A stretch of DNA of 64,000 nt from Procambarus clarkii (GCF_040958095.1 NC_091193.1:22033210-22097209); one strand, 5' to 3'. Positions 1 through 10,861 are shown, counted from the first letter of the stretch. Numbers and translations: made by a program. Notes: generated by a model not told the origin, from the letters alone.

Positions 1-1306
1 GACCTTCCTCAGTACTGGGGGCCCGCTCCTGCTGGACCTTCCTCAGTACTGAGGGCCCGCTCCTGCTGGACCTTCCTCAGTACTGGGGGCCCGCTCCTGC
101 TGGACCTTCCTCAGTACTGAGGGCCCGCTCCTGCTGGACCTTCCTCAGTACTGAGGGCCCGCTCCTGCTGGACCCTCCTCAGTACTGAGGGCCCGCTCCT
201 GCTGGACCTTCCTCAGTACTGAGGGCCCGCTCCTGCTGGACCCTCCTCAGTACTGAGGGCCCGCTCCTGCTGGACCTTCTTCAGTACTGAGGGCCCGCTC
301 CTGCTGGACCCTCCTCAGTACTGAGGGCCCGCTCCTGCTGGACCTTCCTCAGTACTGAGGGCCCGCTCCTGCTGGACCCTCCTCAGTACTGGGGGCCCGC
401 TCCTGCTGGACCTTCCTCAGTACTGAGGGCCCGCTCCTGCTGGACCTTCCTCAGTACTGAGGGCCCGCTCCTGCTGGACCTTCCTCAGTACTGAGGGCCC
501 GCTCCTGCTGGACCTTCCTCAGTACTGAGGGCCCGCTCCTGCTGGACCTTCCTCAGTACTGAGGGCCCGCTCCTGCTGGACCTTCCTCAGTACTGAGGGC
601 CCGCTCCTGCTGGACCTTCCTCAGTACTGAGGGCCCGCTCCTGCTGGACCTTCCTCAGTACTGAGGGCCCGCTCCTGCTGGACCTTCCTCAGTACTGAGG
701 GCCCGCTCCTGCTGGACCCTCCCCAGTACTGAGGGCCCGCTTCTGCTGGACCTTCCTCAGTACTGAGGGCCCGCTCCTGCTGGACCTTCCTCAGTACTGA
801 GGGCCCGCTCCTGCTGGACCCTCCCCAGTACTGAGGGCCCGCTCCTGCTGGACCTTCCTCAGTACTGAGGGCCCGCTCCTGCTGGACCCTCCTCAGTACT
901 GAGGGCCCGCTCCTGCTGGACCTTCTTCAGTACTGAGGGCCCGCTCCTGCTGGACCTTCCTCAGTACTGAGGGCCCGCTCCTGCTGGACCTTCTTCAGTA
1001 CTGAGGGCCCGCTCCTGCTGGACCCTCCTCAGTACTGGGGGCCCGCTCCTGCTGGACCTTCCTCAGTACTGAGGGCCCGCTCCTGCTGGACCTTCCTCAG
1101 TACTAAGGGCCCGCTCCTGCTGGACCTTCCTCAGTACTGAGGGCCCGCTCCTGCTGGACCTTCCTCAGTACTGAGGGCCCGCTCCTGCTGGACCTTCCTC
1201 AGTACTGAGGGCCCGCTCCTGCTGGACCTTCCTCAGTACTGAGGGCCCGCTCCTGCTGGACCTTCCTCAGTACTGAGGGCCCGCTCCTCCTGGACCCTCC
1301 TCACTT
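1..1306. repeat. 34-bp minisatellite array, about 38 copies
   Basis: Head-to-tail copies of a 34-bp unit that includes CAGTACTGAGGGCCCGCTCC. The period is exact across the array and variation is limited to a few substitutions (CCTTCC/CCCTCC/CTTCTT, TGAGG/TGGGG). The array is cut by the left edge of the window, so its true length is unknown. No coding role is seen. Confidence 0.97.
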
Positions 1307-1934
1307 CTCAGGACACTTAAAGTACCAATCACGTTATCTTCCCGCTTAATCCAGGAGCGTGGCTAACGAGAGCACACTGAACCCTTCACGCTAAACAATG
1401 ACCCAACCACCTCCCTCTGCCTCATAAATCAATCACGTGACCCTACTTTAAGCACGCAACTCAACTTGATTATCCAATCACGGTTATTGCCATGCAAATG
1501 ACGCTTTAGCCATCAGTCAGCGGAAGGAAGGGTCAGAGACTGGGCCGTGGGGACACTGAGCCTCGAAACCACCTCAAGGTAGATATATAGCTGCCTCGTT
1601 AATGTGAGCTTGACTTAAGAGCTTCGTGACAGTTGCTATTCTAAACTGTTGTTAGCAGTTAACAGTTAACCAACAGTTAACCATAGAGCTAAATCTGTGT
1701 TACATCCACTACGCATCTAACTGTTCTACTAGCAAATGACCTCGTTTTAACATGCACCTGGTGACTGGACGTGGTACTGGAACAAGTGACCCGGCTGCTA
1801 AGCCAACCTTGTCAGCCCGCCTGCAACCAATCAGGTCAGAGAACATCAGCGGCCCCAGCTGGTTGTACAGCCAGTAAGTGCTGACTAATGGGGTTTTATT
1901 TCTTCTGATGCGACCCTGACCAGTCTCATGTAAC
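1307..1934. other. Unique spacer, no gene seen
   Basis: Non-repetitive sequence between two 34-bp arrays. It has a small cluster of AACAGTTAAC-type words near 1650-1685 and no convincing coding frame or RNA gene. Confidence 0.6.
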
Positions 1935-2762
1935 CACTAGATTGTAACGCCATCATCTGTACTGCTCATGAAATATTGCAACAACGTCTCTACTACTGGT
2001 CTTCAAGTACTGCAACGCCATCTTCTATATTAGTCTTGAACTATGGCAACGACATCTACATTGGTCTTGTGATGCTGCATCGTCATCTTCTACATTGGTC
2101 TTGAGACGCTGCATCGTCATCTTCTACATTGGTCTTGAGACGCTGCATCGTCATCTTCTACATTGGTCTTGTGACGCTGCATCGTCATCTTCTACATTGG
2201 TCTTGTGACGCTGCATCGTCATCTTCTACATTGGTCTTGAGACGCTGCATCGTCATCTTCTACATTGGTCTTGTGACGCTGCATCGTCATCTTCTACATT
2301 GGTCTTGAGACGCTGCATCGTCATCTTCTACACTGGTCTTGAGACGCTGCATCGTCATCTTCTACATTGGTCTTGAGACGCTGCATCGTCATCTTCTACA
2401 TTGGTCTTGAGACGCTGCATCGTCATCTTCTACATTGGTCTTGAGACGCTGCATCGTCATCTTCTACACTGGTCTTGAGACGCTGCATCGTCATCTTCTA
2501 CATTGGTCTTGAGACGCTGCATCGTCATCTTCTACATTGGTCTTGAGACGCTGCATCGTCATCTTCTACATTGGTCTTGAGACGCTGCATCGTCATCTTC
2601 TAAATTGGTCTTGAGACGCTGCATCGTCATCTTCTACATTGGTCTTGAGACGCTGCATCGTCATCTTCTACATTGGTCTTGAGACGCTGCATCGTCATCT
2701 TCTACATTGGTCTTGAGACGCTGCATCGTCATCTTCTACATTGGTCTTGAGACGCTGCAACA
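1935..2762. repeat. Second 34-bp minisatellite, about 21 regular copies plus decayed edge copies
   Basis: The unit contains GACGCTGCATCGTCATCTTC then TACATTGGTCTTGA, period 34 bp, regular from about 2035. Before that (1935-2035) are degraded units with the same skeleton (GCAACGNCATCTTCTA...GGTCTT), so one edge of the array is visibly older than its core. The sequence is unrelated to the 34-bp array at 1-1306. Confidence 0.95.
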
Positions 2763-3112
2763 CCATCACTTGCAAATGGTGTTAAGACTTTGTGTGGCAG
2801 GACATTGCTGCTTATATTAGGAGAAGAGTTTACCCATTATTGGGTACAGGAAGCTGTTAGTATATGGAGTTCCCCCAAGGCCAACGACTGACCATTTGAC
2901 CCAAAATAGTTAACTAAGAGGTGTAAGGAAACCAGACTAAACGACTCGCCCTGCCCGGGGATCGTACCTGGGACTAATCCGATAATGCCTGAGACTTTAT
3001 CCGGTAATAATGTGTTAACCAATGACGATATAACGCAGCTGTAACGCTGACCCTCAGGTCAATAGTGCCAGGGATGGCCTGCAGGTATCATAGGATGGTA
3101 GTGGCCTGTATT
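2763..3112 (-). repeat. Possible tRNA-derived SINE fragment in spacer
   Basis: Read on the minus strand, 2920-3030 has an A-box-like TTGGTTAACACATT and a B-box-like GGTACGATCCC with tRNA-like spacing, followed by a tail resembling the element at 50585-50830. The rest of the interval shows nothing recognisable. Confidence 0.4.
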
Positions 3113-3575
3113 CCTGTATCATTAATTAAGGTCTATCTACTTCTTGTATCATTAATTAAGGTCTATCTACTTCTTGTATCATTAATTAAGGTCTATCTAC
3201 TTCTTGTATCATTAATTAAGGTCTATCTACTTCTTGTATCATTAATTAAGGTCTATCTACTTCTTGTATCATTAATTAAGGTCTATCTACTTCTTGTATC
3301 ATTAATTAAGGTCTATCTACTTCCTCCATCATTAATTAAGGTCTATCTACTTCTTGTATCATTAATTAAGGTCTATCTACTTCCTCCATCATTAATTAAG
3401 GTCTATCTACTTCTTGTATCATTAATTAAGGTCTATCTACTTCTTGTATCATTAATTAAGGTCTATCTACTTCCTCCATCATTAATTAAGGTCTATCTAC
3501 TTCTTGTATCATTAATTAAGGTCTATCTACTTCTTGTATCATTAATTAAGGTCTATCTACTTCCTCCATCATTAA
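3113..3575. repeat. 30-bp minisatellite, about 15 copies
   Basis: The unit contains ATTAATTAAGGTCTATCTAC, with two alternating variants (TTCTTGTATC and TTCCTCCATC). Because 30 is a multiple of three, one frame stays open for 187 codons (SLIKVYLLLV repeats); this is a repeat artefact, not a gene. Confidence 0.96.
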
Positions 3576-3661
3576 GGCCGTCATTTCCTTTGTTTTTCCT
3601 CCCTGAAGTGGACTTTACATTCGCTTAACTGTTACAGAGAAAATAAATTGCCCTTACAAGG

Positions 3662-3908
3662 AGTGCCAGTTGGCCGAGCGGACAGCACGCTGGATTTGTG
3701 AACCTGTGGTCCTGGGTTCGATCCTAGGCGCCGGCGAGAAACACTGGGCAGAGTTTCTTTCACCTTATGCCCCTGTTACCTAGCAGTAAAATAGGTACCT
3801 GGGTGTTAGTCAGCTGTCACGGGCTGCTTCCTGGGGGTGGAGGCCTGGTCGAGGACCGGGTCGCGGGGACACTAAAGCCTCGAAATCATCTCAAGATAAC
3901 CTCAAGAT
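3662..3908 (+). mobile_element. tRNA-derived SINE (family A), full length
   Basis: Begins with a tRNA-like head: A box TGGCCGAGCGG and B box GGTTCGATCC, closed by GCCGGCG. The body carries GTTACCTAGCAGTAAAATAG and GGTACCTGGGTGTTAGTCAG, and the 3' end is ATCTCAAGATAACCTCAAGAT. The same element recurs at 5691, 6280 (minus), 7757 (truncated), 47455 (headless) and 53480 (minus). The A box is of the class-II (Ser/Leu) tRNA kind. Confidence 0.85.
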
Positions 3909-4018
3909 CTCAAGAAGATACATGTCAGGTGGATTGAGCGAAGCTCTCAGTGTCCTGTTCTCTCGATATCTGTAAGGCGCTCTGACCTTCACCACACGCC
4001 CACACTGGGCGGAGTTTC

Positions 4019-4418
4019 CCCACAACCAGTTACAGCGGCCACACAGGTTAAGGTCCTGAAGGGCGGGCCACACAACCAGTTACAGCGGCCACACAGGTTA
4101 AGGTCCTGGAGGGCGGGCCACACAACCAGTTACAGCGGCCACACAGGTTAAGGTCGTGAAGGACGGGCCACACAACCAGTTACAGCGGCCACACAGGTTA
4201 AGGTCGTGAAGGACTGGCCACACAACCAGTTACAGCGGCCACACAGGTTAAGGTCGTGAAGGACGGGCCACACAACCAGTTACAGCGGCCACACAGGTTA
4301 AGGTCGTGAAGGACTGGCCACACAACCAGTTACAGCGGCCACACAGGTTAAGGTCCTGGAGGGCGGGCCACACAACCAGTTACAGCGGCCACACAGGTTA
4401 AGGTCGTGAAGGACTGGT
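4019..4418. repeat. 50-bp minisatellite, 8 copies
   Basis: The unit includes CCACACAACCAGTTACAGCG and GCCACACAGGTTAAGGTC. Variants alternate between GTGAAGGACGGG, GTGAAGGACTGG and CTGGAGGGCGGG. Confidence 0.95.
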
Positions 4419-5048
4419 GACCTTCAGTGTGGCCACCAAGCATTAAGTGTTCGTACACCAGCGCCCCGCACAACACCACCCGTGACTCACACATGCCAGA
4501 GTGTCCGGAGTCCTCGCCGCGCGGGACTCTTAACATTACCTTAAGTCAGTCATTGACACCTTTACCCACTGTATCATTGACAAGTATTTGAATAAATACT
4601 TATTGTATGACCCAGGGATGTTCAGGAAGATGCTTCATCTTGTTTACACAGTGAACCATCTGTTTACGGTCACCTGCGTGGGGAGTACTCACTGCAAGAT
4701 TAAGTGTGTGTATTATTGTTAGTAGGCCTACTGACAACAGTAGGCCTACTGACAACAGTAGGCCTATTGACATCAGTAGGCCTACTAACAGAGCTCGTCT
4801 TTAAGTATTCGTTAAAGACGAGCTATGACATGGTCTGACGACGGTGATTAACGGTGACGACGGTGACGATCAGCTATTAAGTGATGAGTGGTGTTGGGTG
4901 TGTCATGACCCGTCCCACACCTGACCTGAGGTGACCTGCAACACGGTGTAAACAAGGCCATTATCTGACCTCAGACACACACCACCACTTCTCAACTGGT
5001 TCTGGTAAAAAGAGGTTTTGTGCCGAGCGGCTTTGGAGCCGTGAAGTG
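4419..5048. other. Spacer with short repeats and a small hairpin
   Basis: Contains three or four copies of AGTAGGCCTACTGACAAC near 4720-4785 and a 13-bp stem hairpin at 4791-4825 (AGCTCGTCTTTAA, loop, TTAAAGACGAGCT). No gene is seen. Confidence 0.6.
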
Positions 5049-5163
5049 AGCCGTGACCCCAGAGGTCACTACTCCCGCAGGAGGGACTGGGTCGTGACCC
5101 CAGAGGTCACTACTCCCGCAGGAGGGACTGTGTAGTGACCTCAGAGGTCACTACTCCAACAGA
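5049..5163. repeat. About 41-bp tandem repeat, 3 copies
   Basis: The unit starts GTGACCCCAGAGGTCACTAC, itself partly palindromic (GTGACC...GGTCAC). The third copy is diverged. Confidence 0.85.
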
Positions 5164-5234
5164 AGGGAGTGTGCCGTCACACACACCTGTCCCTCTGGCC
5201 ACAGACATCCTGCCAGTTAGTACCCCGCGGGATC

Positions 5235-5534
5235 ATGGCCTCCGTAGAAGTTGAAGGTCTATTCACTAAGGTTCCCGTGGAGAGGACCATAAACATACTA
5301 CTGGACTATGTGTATCAACCAGAGCACCTCCCTACACTCAAGGTACCTCATACTACCTTACGGGATATGCTGAAGGTCTGCACCACTGAGGCAGGATGCC
5401 TGTGGCCAGAGGGTCAACTCTACTTGCAGGTAGATGGTGTGACAATGGGGGTCCCTACTGGGGGTCCTGAAGCAGGTGAACTTACCCACTGCGTAATGAA
5501 CCAGGTGTTGGAAGCCTTGTTTCTATTGAGATAA
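5235..5534 (+). pseudogene. Remnant of a Penelope-like reverse transcriptase
   Basis: The frame reads ASVEVEGLFTKVPVERTINI, then LRDMLKVCTTEAGCLWPEGQ and VDGVTMGVPTG. This lines up with the start of the Penelope-like RT core (SLDVESLFTNVPVDETIGM ... LRKLLQACTKEAPF ... QVDGVAMGSPLG) seen intact at 31.4-32.5 kb. About 75 residues are recognisable; the catalytic YVDD part and the GIY-YIG endonuclease are not present. It lies directly after a short tandem repeat. The first ~20 codons of the longer open frame (from 5169) and its last ~20 are not RT-like. It is a fossil fragment of a lineage different from the copy at 31 kb. Confidence 0.7.
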
Positions 5535-5690
5535 AAAATCCACACTATGAGAGTCAGCGTCTGATAATAGCATCACAGTCGCTGACATTTATTAGTCAGC
5601 AGGTAATGACGACAATTTAAGAGAGGGGGGGGGGGTGGAGGTGATCAACGAGCGGGCGGGTCATTGAACAAAGCATCGTTAACAGTCCCA

Positions 5691-5940
5691 GAGCCGGCTG
5701 GCCGAGCGGACAGCACGCTGGACTTGTGATCATGTGGTCCTGGGTTCGATCCCAGGCGCCGGCGAGAAACAATGGGCAGAGTTTCTTTCACCCTATGCCC
5801 CTGTTACCTAGCAGTAAAATAGGTACCTGGGTGTTAGTCAGCTGTCACGGGCTGCTTCCTGTTGGTGGAAGCCTGGTCGAGGACCGGGCCGCGGGGACAC
5901 TAAAAATCCCCGAAATCATCTCAAGATAACCTCAAGATAA
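5691..5940 (+). mobile_element. tRNA-derived SINE (family A), full length
   Basis: Clean copy from GAGCCGGCTGGCCGAGCGG through B box GGTTCGATCCC to the tail CTCAAGATAACCTCAAGATA. The tRNA-like acceptor halves GCCGGC/GCCGGC can pair. Confidence 0.88.
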
Positions 5941-6279
5941 CCCTCACACGTGAGATGCAAGTGACCACGTTTAGGTCGGCCCTGGACATGCTATGGGTCC
6001 ACCCCGGACTCAACCATCGTCACTTTCGTATCATTTCAGTTGTGTAGGTTCGGGCCGTGATCCACCAAGTATTAAGCAACCACTGACGAAACCTCTACAT
6101 CTTCCCTTAATGATGACTGCTTTGTTTACATTTATTAATCAGATTACGAGCCAGGAACTTCACAAGCCGAGGTTATTGTTGCTATAAACATCCTCCTGGA
6201 GCTTGGGACCTCGTATAGTGTTACAGACATATAGACCAGCGCGGTGCTGGAGGGCAGACCTACAGGTGTGGTGAGTGGC
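5941..6279. other. Spacer between two opposed SINEs
   Basis: Non-repetitive sequence; short open frames only, nothing recognisable. Confidence 0.5.
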
Positions 6280-6516
6280 TATCTTGAGATGATTTCGGGG
6301 CTTTAGTGTCCCCGCGGCCCGGTCCTCGACCAGGCCTCCACCCCCAGGAAGCAGCCCGTGACAGCTGACTAACACCCAGGTACCTATTTTACTGCTAGGT
6401 AACAGGGGCATAGGGTGAAAGAAACTCTGTCCATTCTTTCTCGCCGGCGCCCGGGATCGAATCCGGGACCACAGGATCACAAGTCCAGCGTGCTGTCCGC
6501 TCGGCCAACCGGCTCT
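6280..6516 (-). mobile_element. tRNA-derived SINE (family A), full length, minus strand
   Basis: Reverse complement of the 5691 copy: starts with the tail (ATCTTGAGATGATTTCGGGG), ends with TCGGCCAACCGGCTCT. With the copy at 5691-5940 it forms an inverted pair about 340 bp apart. Confidence 0.87.
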
Positions 6517-6604
6517 GTGGCGGGGCAAGTGTGTGGTGAAGCATCACCTCTTGTGAGTCTCTCATTATTGTGACTGATGCACTGGCCACCATCTTCACCA
6601 ACAC

Positions 6605-7515
6605 CTGAGTCTCGACCTCTACACAAGAGGTGAGTCTTGACCTCTACACAAGAGGTGAGTCTTGGCCCCTACACAAGAGGTGAGTCTTGACCTCTACACA
6701 AGAGGTGAGTCTTGACCCCTACACAAGAGGTGAGTCTTGACCTCCACACAAGAGGTGAGTCTTGACCCCTACACAAGAGGTGAGTCTTGACCCCTACACA
6801 AGAGGTGAGTCTTGACCTCTACACAAGAGGTGAGTCTTGACCTCTACACATGAGGTGAGTCTTGACCTCTACACAAGAGGTGAGTCTTGACCCCTACACA
6901 AGAGGTGAGTCTTGACCTCTACACAAGAGGTGAGTCTTGACCTCTACACAAGAGGTGAGTCTTGACCCCTACACAAGAGGTGAGTCTTGACCTCTACACA
7001 AGAGGTGAGTCTTGACCCCTACACAAGAGGTGAGTCTTGACCTCTACACAAGAGGTGAGTCTTGACATCTACACAAGAGGTGAGTCTTGACCTCTACACA
7101 AGAGGTGAGTCTTGACCTCTACACAAGAGGTGAGTCTTGACCTCTACACAAGAGGTGAGTCTTGACCTCTACACAAGAGGTGAGTCTTGACCTCTACACA
7201 AGAGGTGAGTCTTGACCTCTACACAAGAGGTGAGTCTTGACCTCTACACAAGAGGTGAGTCTTGACCTCTACACAAGAGGTGAGTCTTGACCTCTACACA
7301 AGAGGTGAGTCTTGACCTCTACACAAGAGGTGAGTCTTGACCTCTACACAAGAGGTGAGTCTTGACCTCTACACAAGAGGTGAGTCTTGACCTCTACACA
7401 AGAGGTGAGTCTTGACCGCCACACAAGAGGTGAGTCTTGACCGCCACACAAGAGGTGAGTCTTGACCCCTACACAAGAGGTGAGTCTTGACCGCCACACA
7501 AGAGGTGAGTCTTGT
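6605..7515. repeat. 25-bp minisatellite, about 36 copies
   Basis: The unit is GAGTCTTGACCTCTACACAA followed by GAGGT, period exactly 25 bp. Variants at the CTCT (CCCT, CGCC, CTCC, CATC) change little. Each junction reads AAGAGGTGAGT, close to the metazoan 5' splice-site consensus. Confidence 0.96.
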
Positions 7516-7756
7516 CAACACCTCGCGACACGTCGTGTCAACACAGGTAACATCCAGGTGTGCTAACATTAGACCACCCTGGAGCCACTCTCCGTCATAC
7601 CATTATACAATTTCCTGTGTGCTAACAAATTACAAATCATTTTGATCACTAATGGCTGGTTCCTGTTAAGTGGTTGACATGTGTAACCTTAGACCGAAGT
7701 AATAGCCTAATACCGTAAATAACTGCTGCCACCACTATACAACACCCGCTGCATCA

Positions 7757-7910
7757 CACGCACTGGACATGTGATTCTGTGGTCCCGGGTTCGATCCCGG
7801 GCGCCGGAGAGAAACAATGGGCAGAGTTTCTTTCACCCTATGCCCCCTGTTACCTAGCAGGAAATAGGTACCTGGGCGTTAGTCACCTGTCACGGACTGC
7901 TTCCGGGGGG
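7757..7910 (+). mobile_element. tRNA-derived SINE (family A), truncated at both ends
   Basis: Starts inside the tRNA head (CACTGGACATGTGATTCTGT) and keeps B box GGTTCGATCCC and the body to CTGCTTCCGGGGG, where it breaks into an unrelated LINE 3' tail. Confidence 0.8.
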
Positions 7911-7984
7911 GTATTCACCTAGTTGTGTTTGCGGGGGTTGAGCTCTGCTCTTTCGGCCCGCCTCTCAACTGTCAATCAACTGGA
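7911..7984 (-). mobile_element. LINE 3'-terminal fragment, minus strand
   Basis: The reverse complement reads CAGTTGATTGACAGTTGAGA, GGCGGGCCGAAAGAGCAGAG, CTCAACCCCCGCAAACACAA, CTAGGTGAATAC. The same terminus follows RT-like coding remnants at 9171-9420 and 26855-27215, so it is read as the 3' untranslated end of a CR1-like LINE. Confidence 0.65.
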
Positions 7985-8007
7985 TTTTTACCCTCACCAC
8001 ACACACG

Positions 8008-8180
8008 CCAGGAAGCAGCCCGTGACAGCTGACTATCTCCCAGGTACCTATTTACTGCTAGGTAACAGGGGCATTCAGGATGAAAGAAACTTTTGCCTAT
8101 TTGTTTCTGCCTCGTGCGGGAATCGAACCCGCGCTACAGAATTACGAGTCCTGCACGCTATCCACCAGGCAACGAGGCCC
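8008..8180 (-). mobile_element. tRNA-Thr(CGT)-like SINE (family B), minus strand
   Basis: On the minus strand 8178-8109 folds as a tRNA: acceptor GCCTCGT/ACGAGGC, anticodon stem around loop CTCGTAA (anticodon CGT), T arm GCGGGTTCGATTCCCGC. Downstream comes the same body as family A (GTTACCTAGCAGTAAATAGG, TACCTGGG..., GCTGTCACGGGCTGCTTCCT). The tRNA-like head and the body are contiguous, so this is a SINE and not a free tRNA gene, although the head itself is well formed. Confidence 0.75.
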
Positions 8181-8184
8181 CTAT

Positions 8185-8186
<2 letters not shown>

Positions 8187-8281
<95 letters not shown>
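8187..8281. repeat. (GT)n microsatellite
   Basis: About 47 GT dinucleotides, sitting directly beside the 5' end of the family-B SINE. Confidence 0.98.
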
Positions 8282-8282
<1 letters not shown>

Positions 8283-8307
8283 TGTGGAGAAAACAAAATA
8301 GTAGTAG

Positions 8308-8405
8308 TTAGAAACAGTTGATTGACAGTTGAAAGGCGGGCCGAAAGAGCAGAGCTCAACCCCCGCAAGCACAACTAGGTGAATATAACTAGGTGAATAC
8401 ACACA
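8308..8405 (+). mobile_element. LINE 3'-terminal fragment ending in (AC)n
   Basis: Inverted copy of 7911-7984: GTTGATTGACAGTTGAAAGG, CAGAGCTCAACCCCCGCAAG, CACAACTAGGTGAATA, then ACACACAC. Together the two copies bracket the SINE and the (GT)n tract as an inverted repeat. Confidence 0.65.
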
Positions 8406-9086
8406 CACAGACACTGTTGTTACACTGAGCTAAACAACCTTCACACCTTTAACAACCGCACACAAGTAAGGTGTAAAATCCTTGACAATACGAATGTTAA
8501 CTTGACCTCTGATCTTAGAAATGTCATTGGCACTCGTATATCAGGGCAACCGGTTGAACTTAAACCTGAAAATACTGTGACTAGGAAAATATTTTCTCAA
8601 ATTTTATAATTTAATAATAATTTATAATGTTTTATAATATTATATATATAAGTTTTATAATATTATATATATAATATTATATATATAATATTATATATAT
8701 AATATTATATATATAATATTATATAAAAAAAATCGATTCGAGCCGTAAGTGTGTGTGTGAAGGTCCTCGTGGGTCTACAAGCCAAGAGTTAGAGGCACTG
8801 GTCCACTAAGACTGTACAAGTCAAGGTCTACCAACACAAAGACTCCAGAACCTGTAAAAACGTGTTTCCTAAAGAATTTCGGTCATAAATATCGTTTAGT
8901 GACTTGTAAAATATTAAGCGACGGAATTTAGTCAGTAAAATGGGGTCACATACTTGTGTAGGGTTGATGGTGGGAGCGGCAGCAGGCGGGCGGGCGACGG
9001 GCCCACCAGCAGCCTTTTGGTGACGTTTATTGGGACAAGTTTTTATTGTAGTGCATTGTATGAGGCTAATGTTGTGACCTATAGTG
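8406..9086. other. AT-rich spacer with a TATATAATATTA tract
   Basis: Positions 8640-8725 are a short tandem of ATATATATAATATT. The rest shows no gene or recognised element. Confidence 0.55.
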
Positions 9087-9104
9087 GTGTGTGTGTGTGT
9101 GTCA

Positions 9105-9165
<61 letters not shown>

Positions 9166-9168
9166 AGG
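9087..9168. repeat. (GT)n/(CA)n palindromic microsatellite
   Basis: A short GT run, the spacer CACT, then about 29 CA units: the dinucleotide repeat switches strand in the middle, so it can fold on itself. Confidence 0.95.
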
Positions 9169-9170
9169 TG

Positions 9171-9420
9171 GAAGCTGAGTACCCAAATGAGCCACAGAGA
9201 CATTAAAAAGATTTTTTTCAGTATCAGAGTAGTTAACAGGTGGAATGCATTAGGCAGTGATGTGGTGGAGGCTGACTCCATACACAGTTTATAATGTAGA
9301 TATGACAGAAGCCAGTAGGCCCAGGAACCTGTACACCAGTTGATTGACAGTTGAGAGGCGGGACCAAAGAGTTTGGCCCAAAGCTCAACCCCCGCAAGCA
9401 CAACTAGGTGAGTAAACTCT
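9171..9420 (+). mobile_element. CR1-like LINE 3' end (RT C-terminus plus 3' UTR)
   Basis: The plus frame 9184-9290 reads SHRDIKKIFFSIRVVNRWNA then LGSDVVEADSIHSL, matching the well-known LINE RT C-terminal signature FFS.RVV..WN.LP.EVV.A.S. After a stop comes a 3' end shared with other copies (GGCGGGACCAAAGAG... GCTCAACCCCCGCAAGCACA ACTAGGTGAGTA). It is broken and without upstream domains. Confidence 0.7.
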
Positions 9421-10254
9421 CCCACACTCGGGAAGAGCTCAGTAGAGGAACTAGAGAAAGCATGCTGACAGCCAGAGGCCTATGAATGCGGGTTGATCAA
9501 TGAACAATCCACATGTTTTTGTAGCAAGTTGACCATCTGGTTGAGGGACCCAACTAGTCTACTCCGAGATGGAAGAGCCGCTCGCTAGGGGACGGGCTCC
9601 TGAACCAAACTGGCTCATGTATTCCACCAGAAAATTGTAAATGAAACAATAACTCGCATTCCCTTGATCTGTTTGTAGCGTGCACTCTGTCTCCGCGCAC
9701 GCGCACACATGTGTACACGTGCGAAAGGTCCCGGGTTTGATTCCTGTGTGAGTGTGTGTGTGTGTGTGGACAAGACAAATACGTTTGAGAACGTTTCTCT
9801 TCACATAATGCCTGTGTTCACCTGGCAGTCAACAGGTAGGTGGCCAGGAGTCAGGTAACTGATGAAAATGGCCCTCTAGAAAAAGTCAGAAGTTGGCCTA
9901 GGTGGCCCTAGGCGGAATATAAGCCTACCAGGCTTCCTGTCCCAGATAATGGGAACCAAACCCACCGTTTACATGGCAGTTTTCCATGAGAGTTTAGAGA
10001 GCGAGTGAATGAGGCTCTTCAGGTGTTCCCATCCTATGGAAACATGTGGGCCTGGCCAGGGAGCAGGGGGACAGAGAAGTATGAGACACAGAGAGAAGCG
10101 GGGTAGAGTGAGGGGGGCGAGGAGGGTCACCCTTGGAGCACCCTGCCGCCTCGGCCACACTCCACGCCGGCTAAACTGTGAACCAGTTCAGAGTAAGGCG
10201 GTCATGGGCAGGTCAGCTTTTTATAATTGAGACTTATCTGCCCTAGTATATGAG
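9421..10254. other. Spacer, no gene seen
   Basis: Contains a short (GT)n at 9745-9768 near a B-box-like GGTTTGATTCC, and otherwise unrecognised sequence. A small frame at 10009-10230 has no recognisable motif. Confidence 0.5.
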
Positions 10255-10475
10255 TGCTCACCTGTCTCTACTCACCTGGATGTACTCACGTAGGTGTACT
10301 CACGTGAGTATACTCACGTGGGTATACTCACGTGGGTATACTCACGTGGGTATACTCACGTAGGGGTACTCACATGGGAATACTCACGTGAGTGTACTCA
10401 TTTGGTTACACTCTCCTGGCTGACTTCTCCTGGATGTACTCATTTGGATGTACTCACTAGGATGGTACTCACCGC
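10255..10475. repeat. 14-bp degenerate minisatellite
   Basis: The unit is close to TACTCACGTGGGTA, about 15 copies, centred on the CACGTG palindrome; the right half is more decayed. Confidence 0.85.
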
Positions 10476-10682
10476 CAGTAGTGATCATCGTTGATCAATA
10501 CATTACCATTGATCAACTGTGTGTTGTCATATGTGGCCACATGTCCTGTTCACACCTGGGGGGGGGGGAGGGGTCGTGAGACGGGTCCCGCCACCTCCAG
10601 CTGCGCCACTAATGTACAACCATTATGTTATGTAATGGTTGGTCCGACGACCATGTTCTTGCCTGGTCTTGGTGGAGCAAAG

Positions 10683-10790
10683 TATACTTCCCTCTCCTAC
10701 CACCATCTACCACCACCTACCACCATCTACCACCAACTACCACCATCTACCACCATTCACCATCATCTACCACCATCTACCATCTCAATA
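10683..10790. repeat. ACC-rich simple repeat
   Basis: Repeats of CACCATCTAC/CACCAACTAC, roughly 10 bp. Confidence 0.85.
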
Positions 10791-10861
10791 TCCCCTATTA
10801 GTAAAGATATCTTTATAATATCCTTGAGAGCCATCGCCGCCTTAACTTTTCATCCGTGTCC

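Noticed and set aside
3065-3628. 187-codon frame of SLIKVYLLLV repeats
   Set aside because: The period is 30 bp, so one frame stays open by arithmetic; no signal, domain or splice context.
1-7515. Direct repeats of 25-34 bp resembling CRISPR arrays
   Set aside because: Units follow each other without unique spacers, no cas-like genes exist, and the window is eukaryotic.
8109-8178. Functional tRNA-Thr(CGT) gene
   Set aside because: The fold is good, but it runs directly into a SINE body shared with other dispersed copies, so it is a SINE head.
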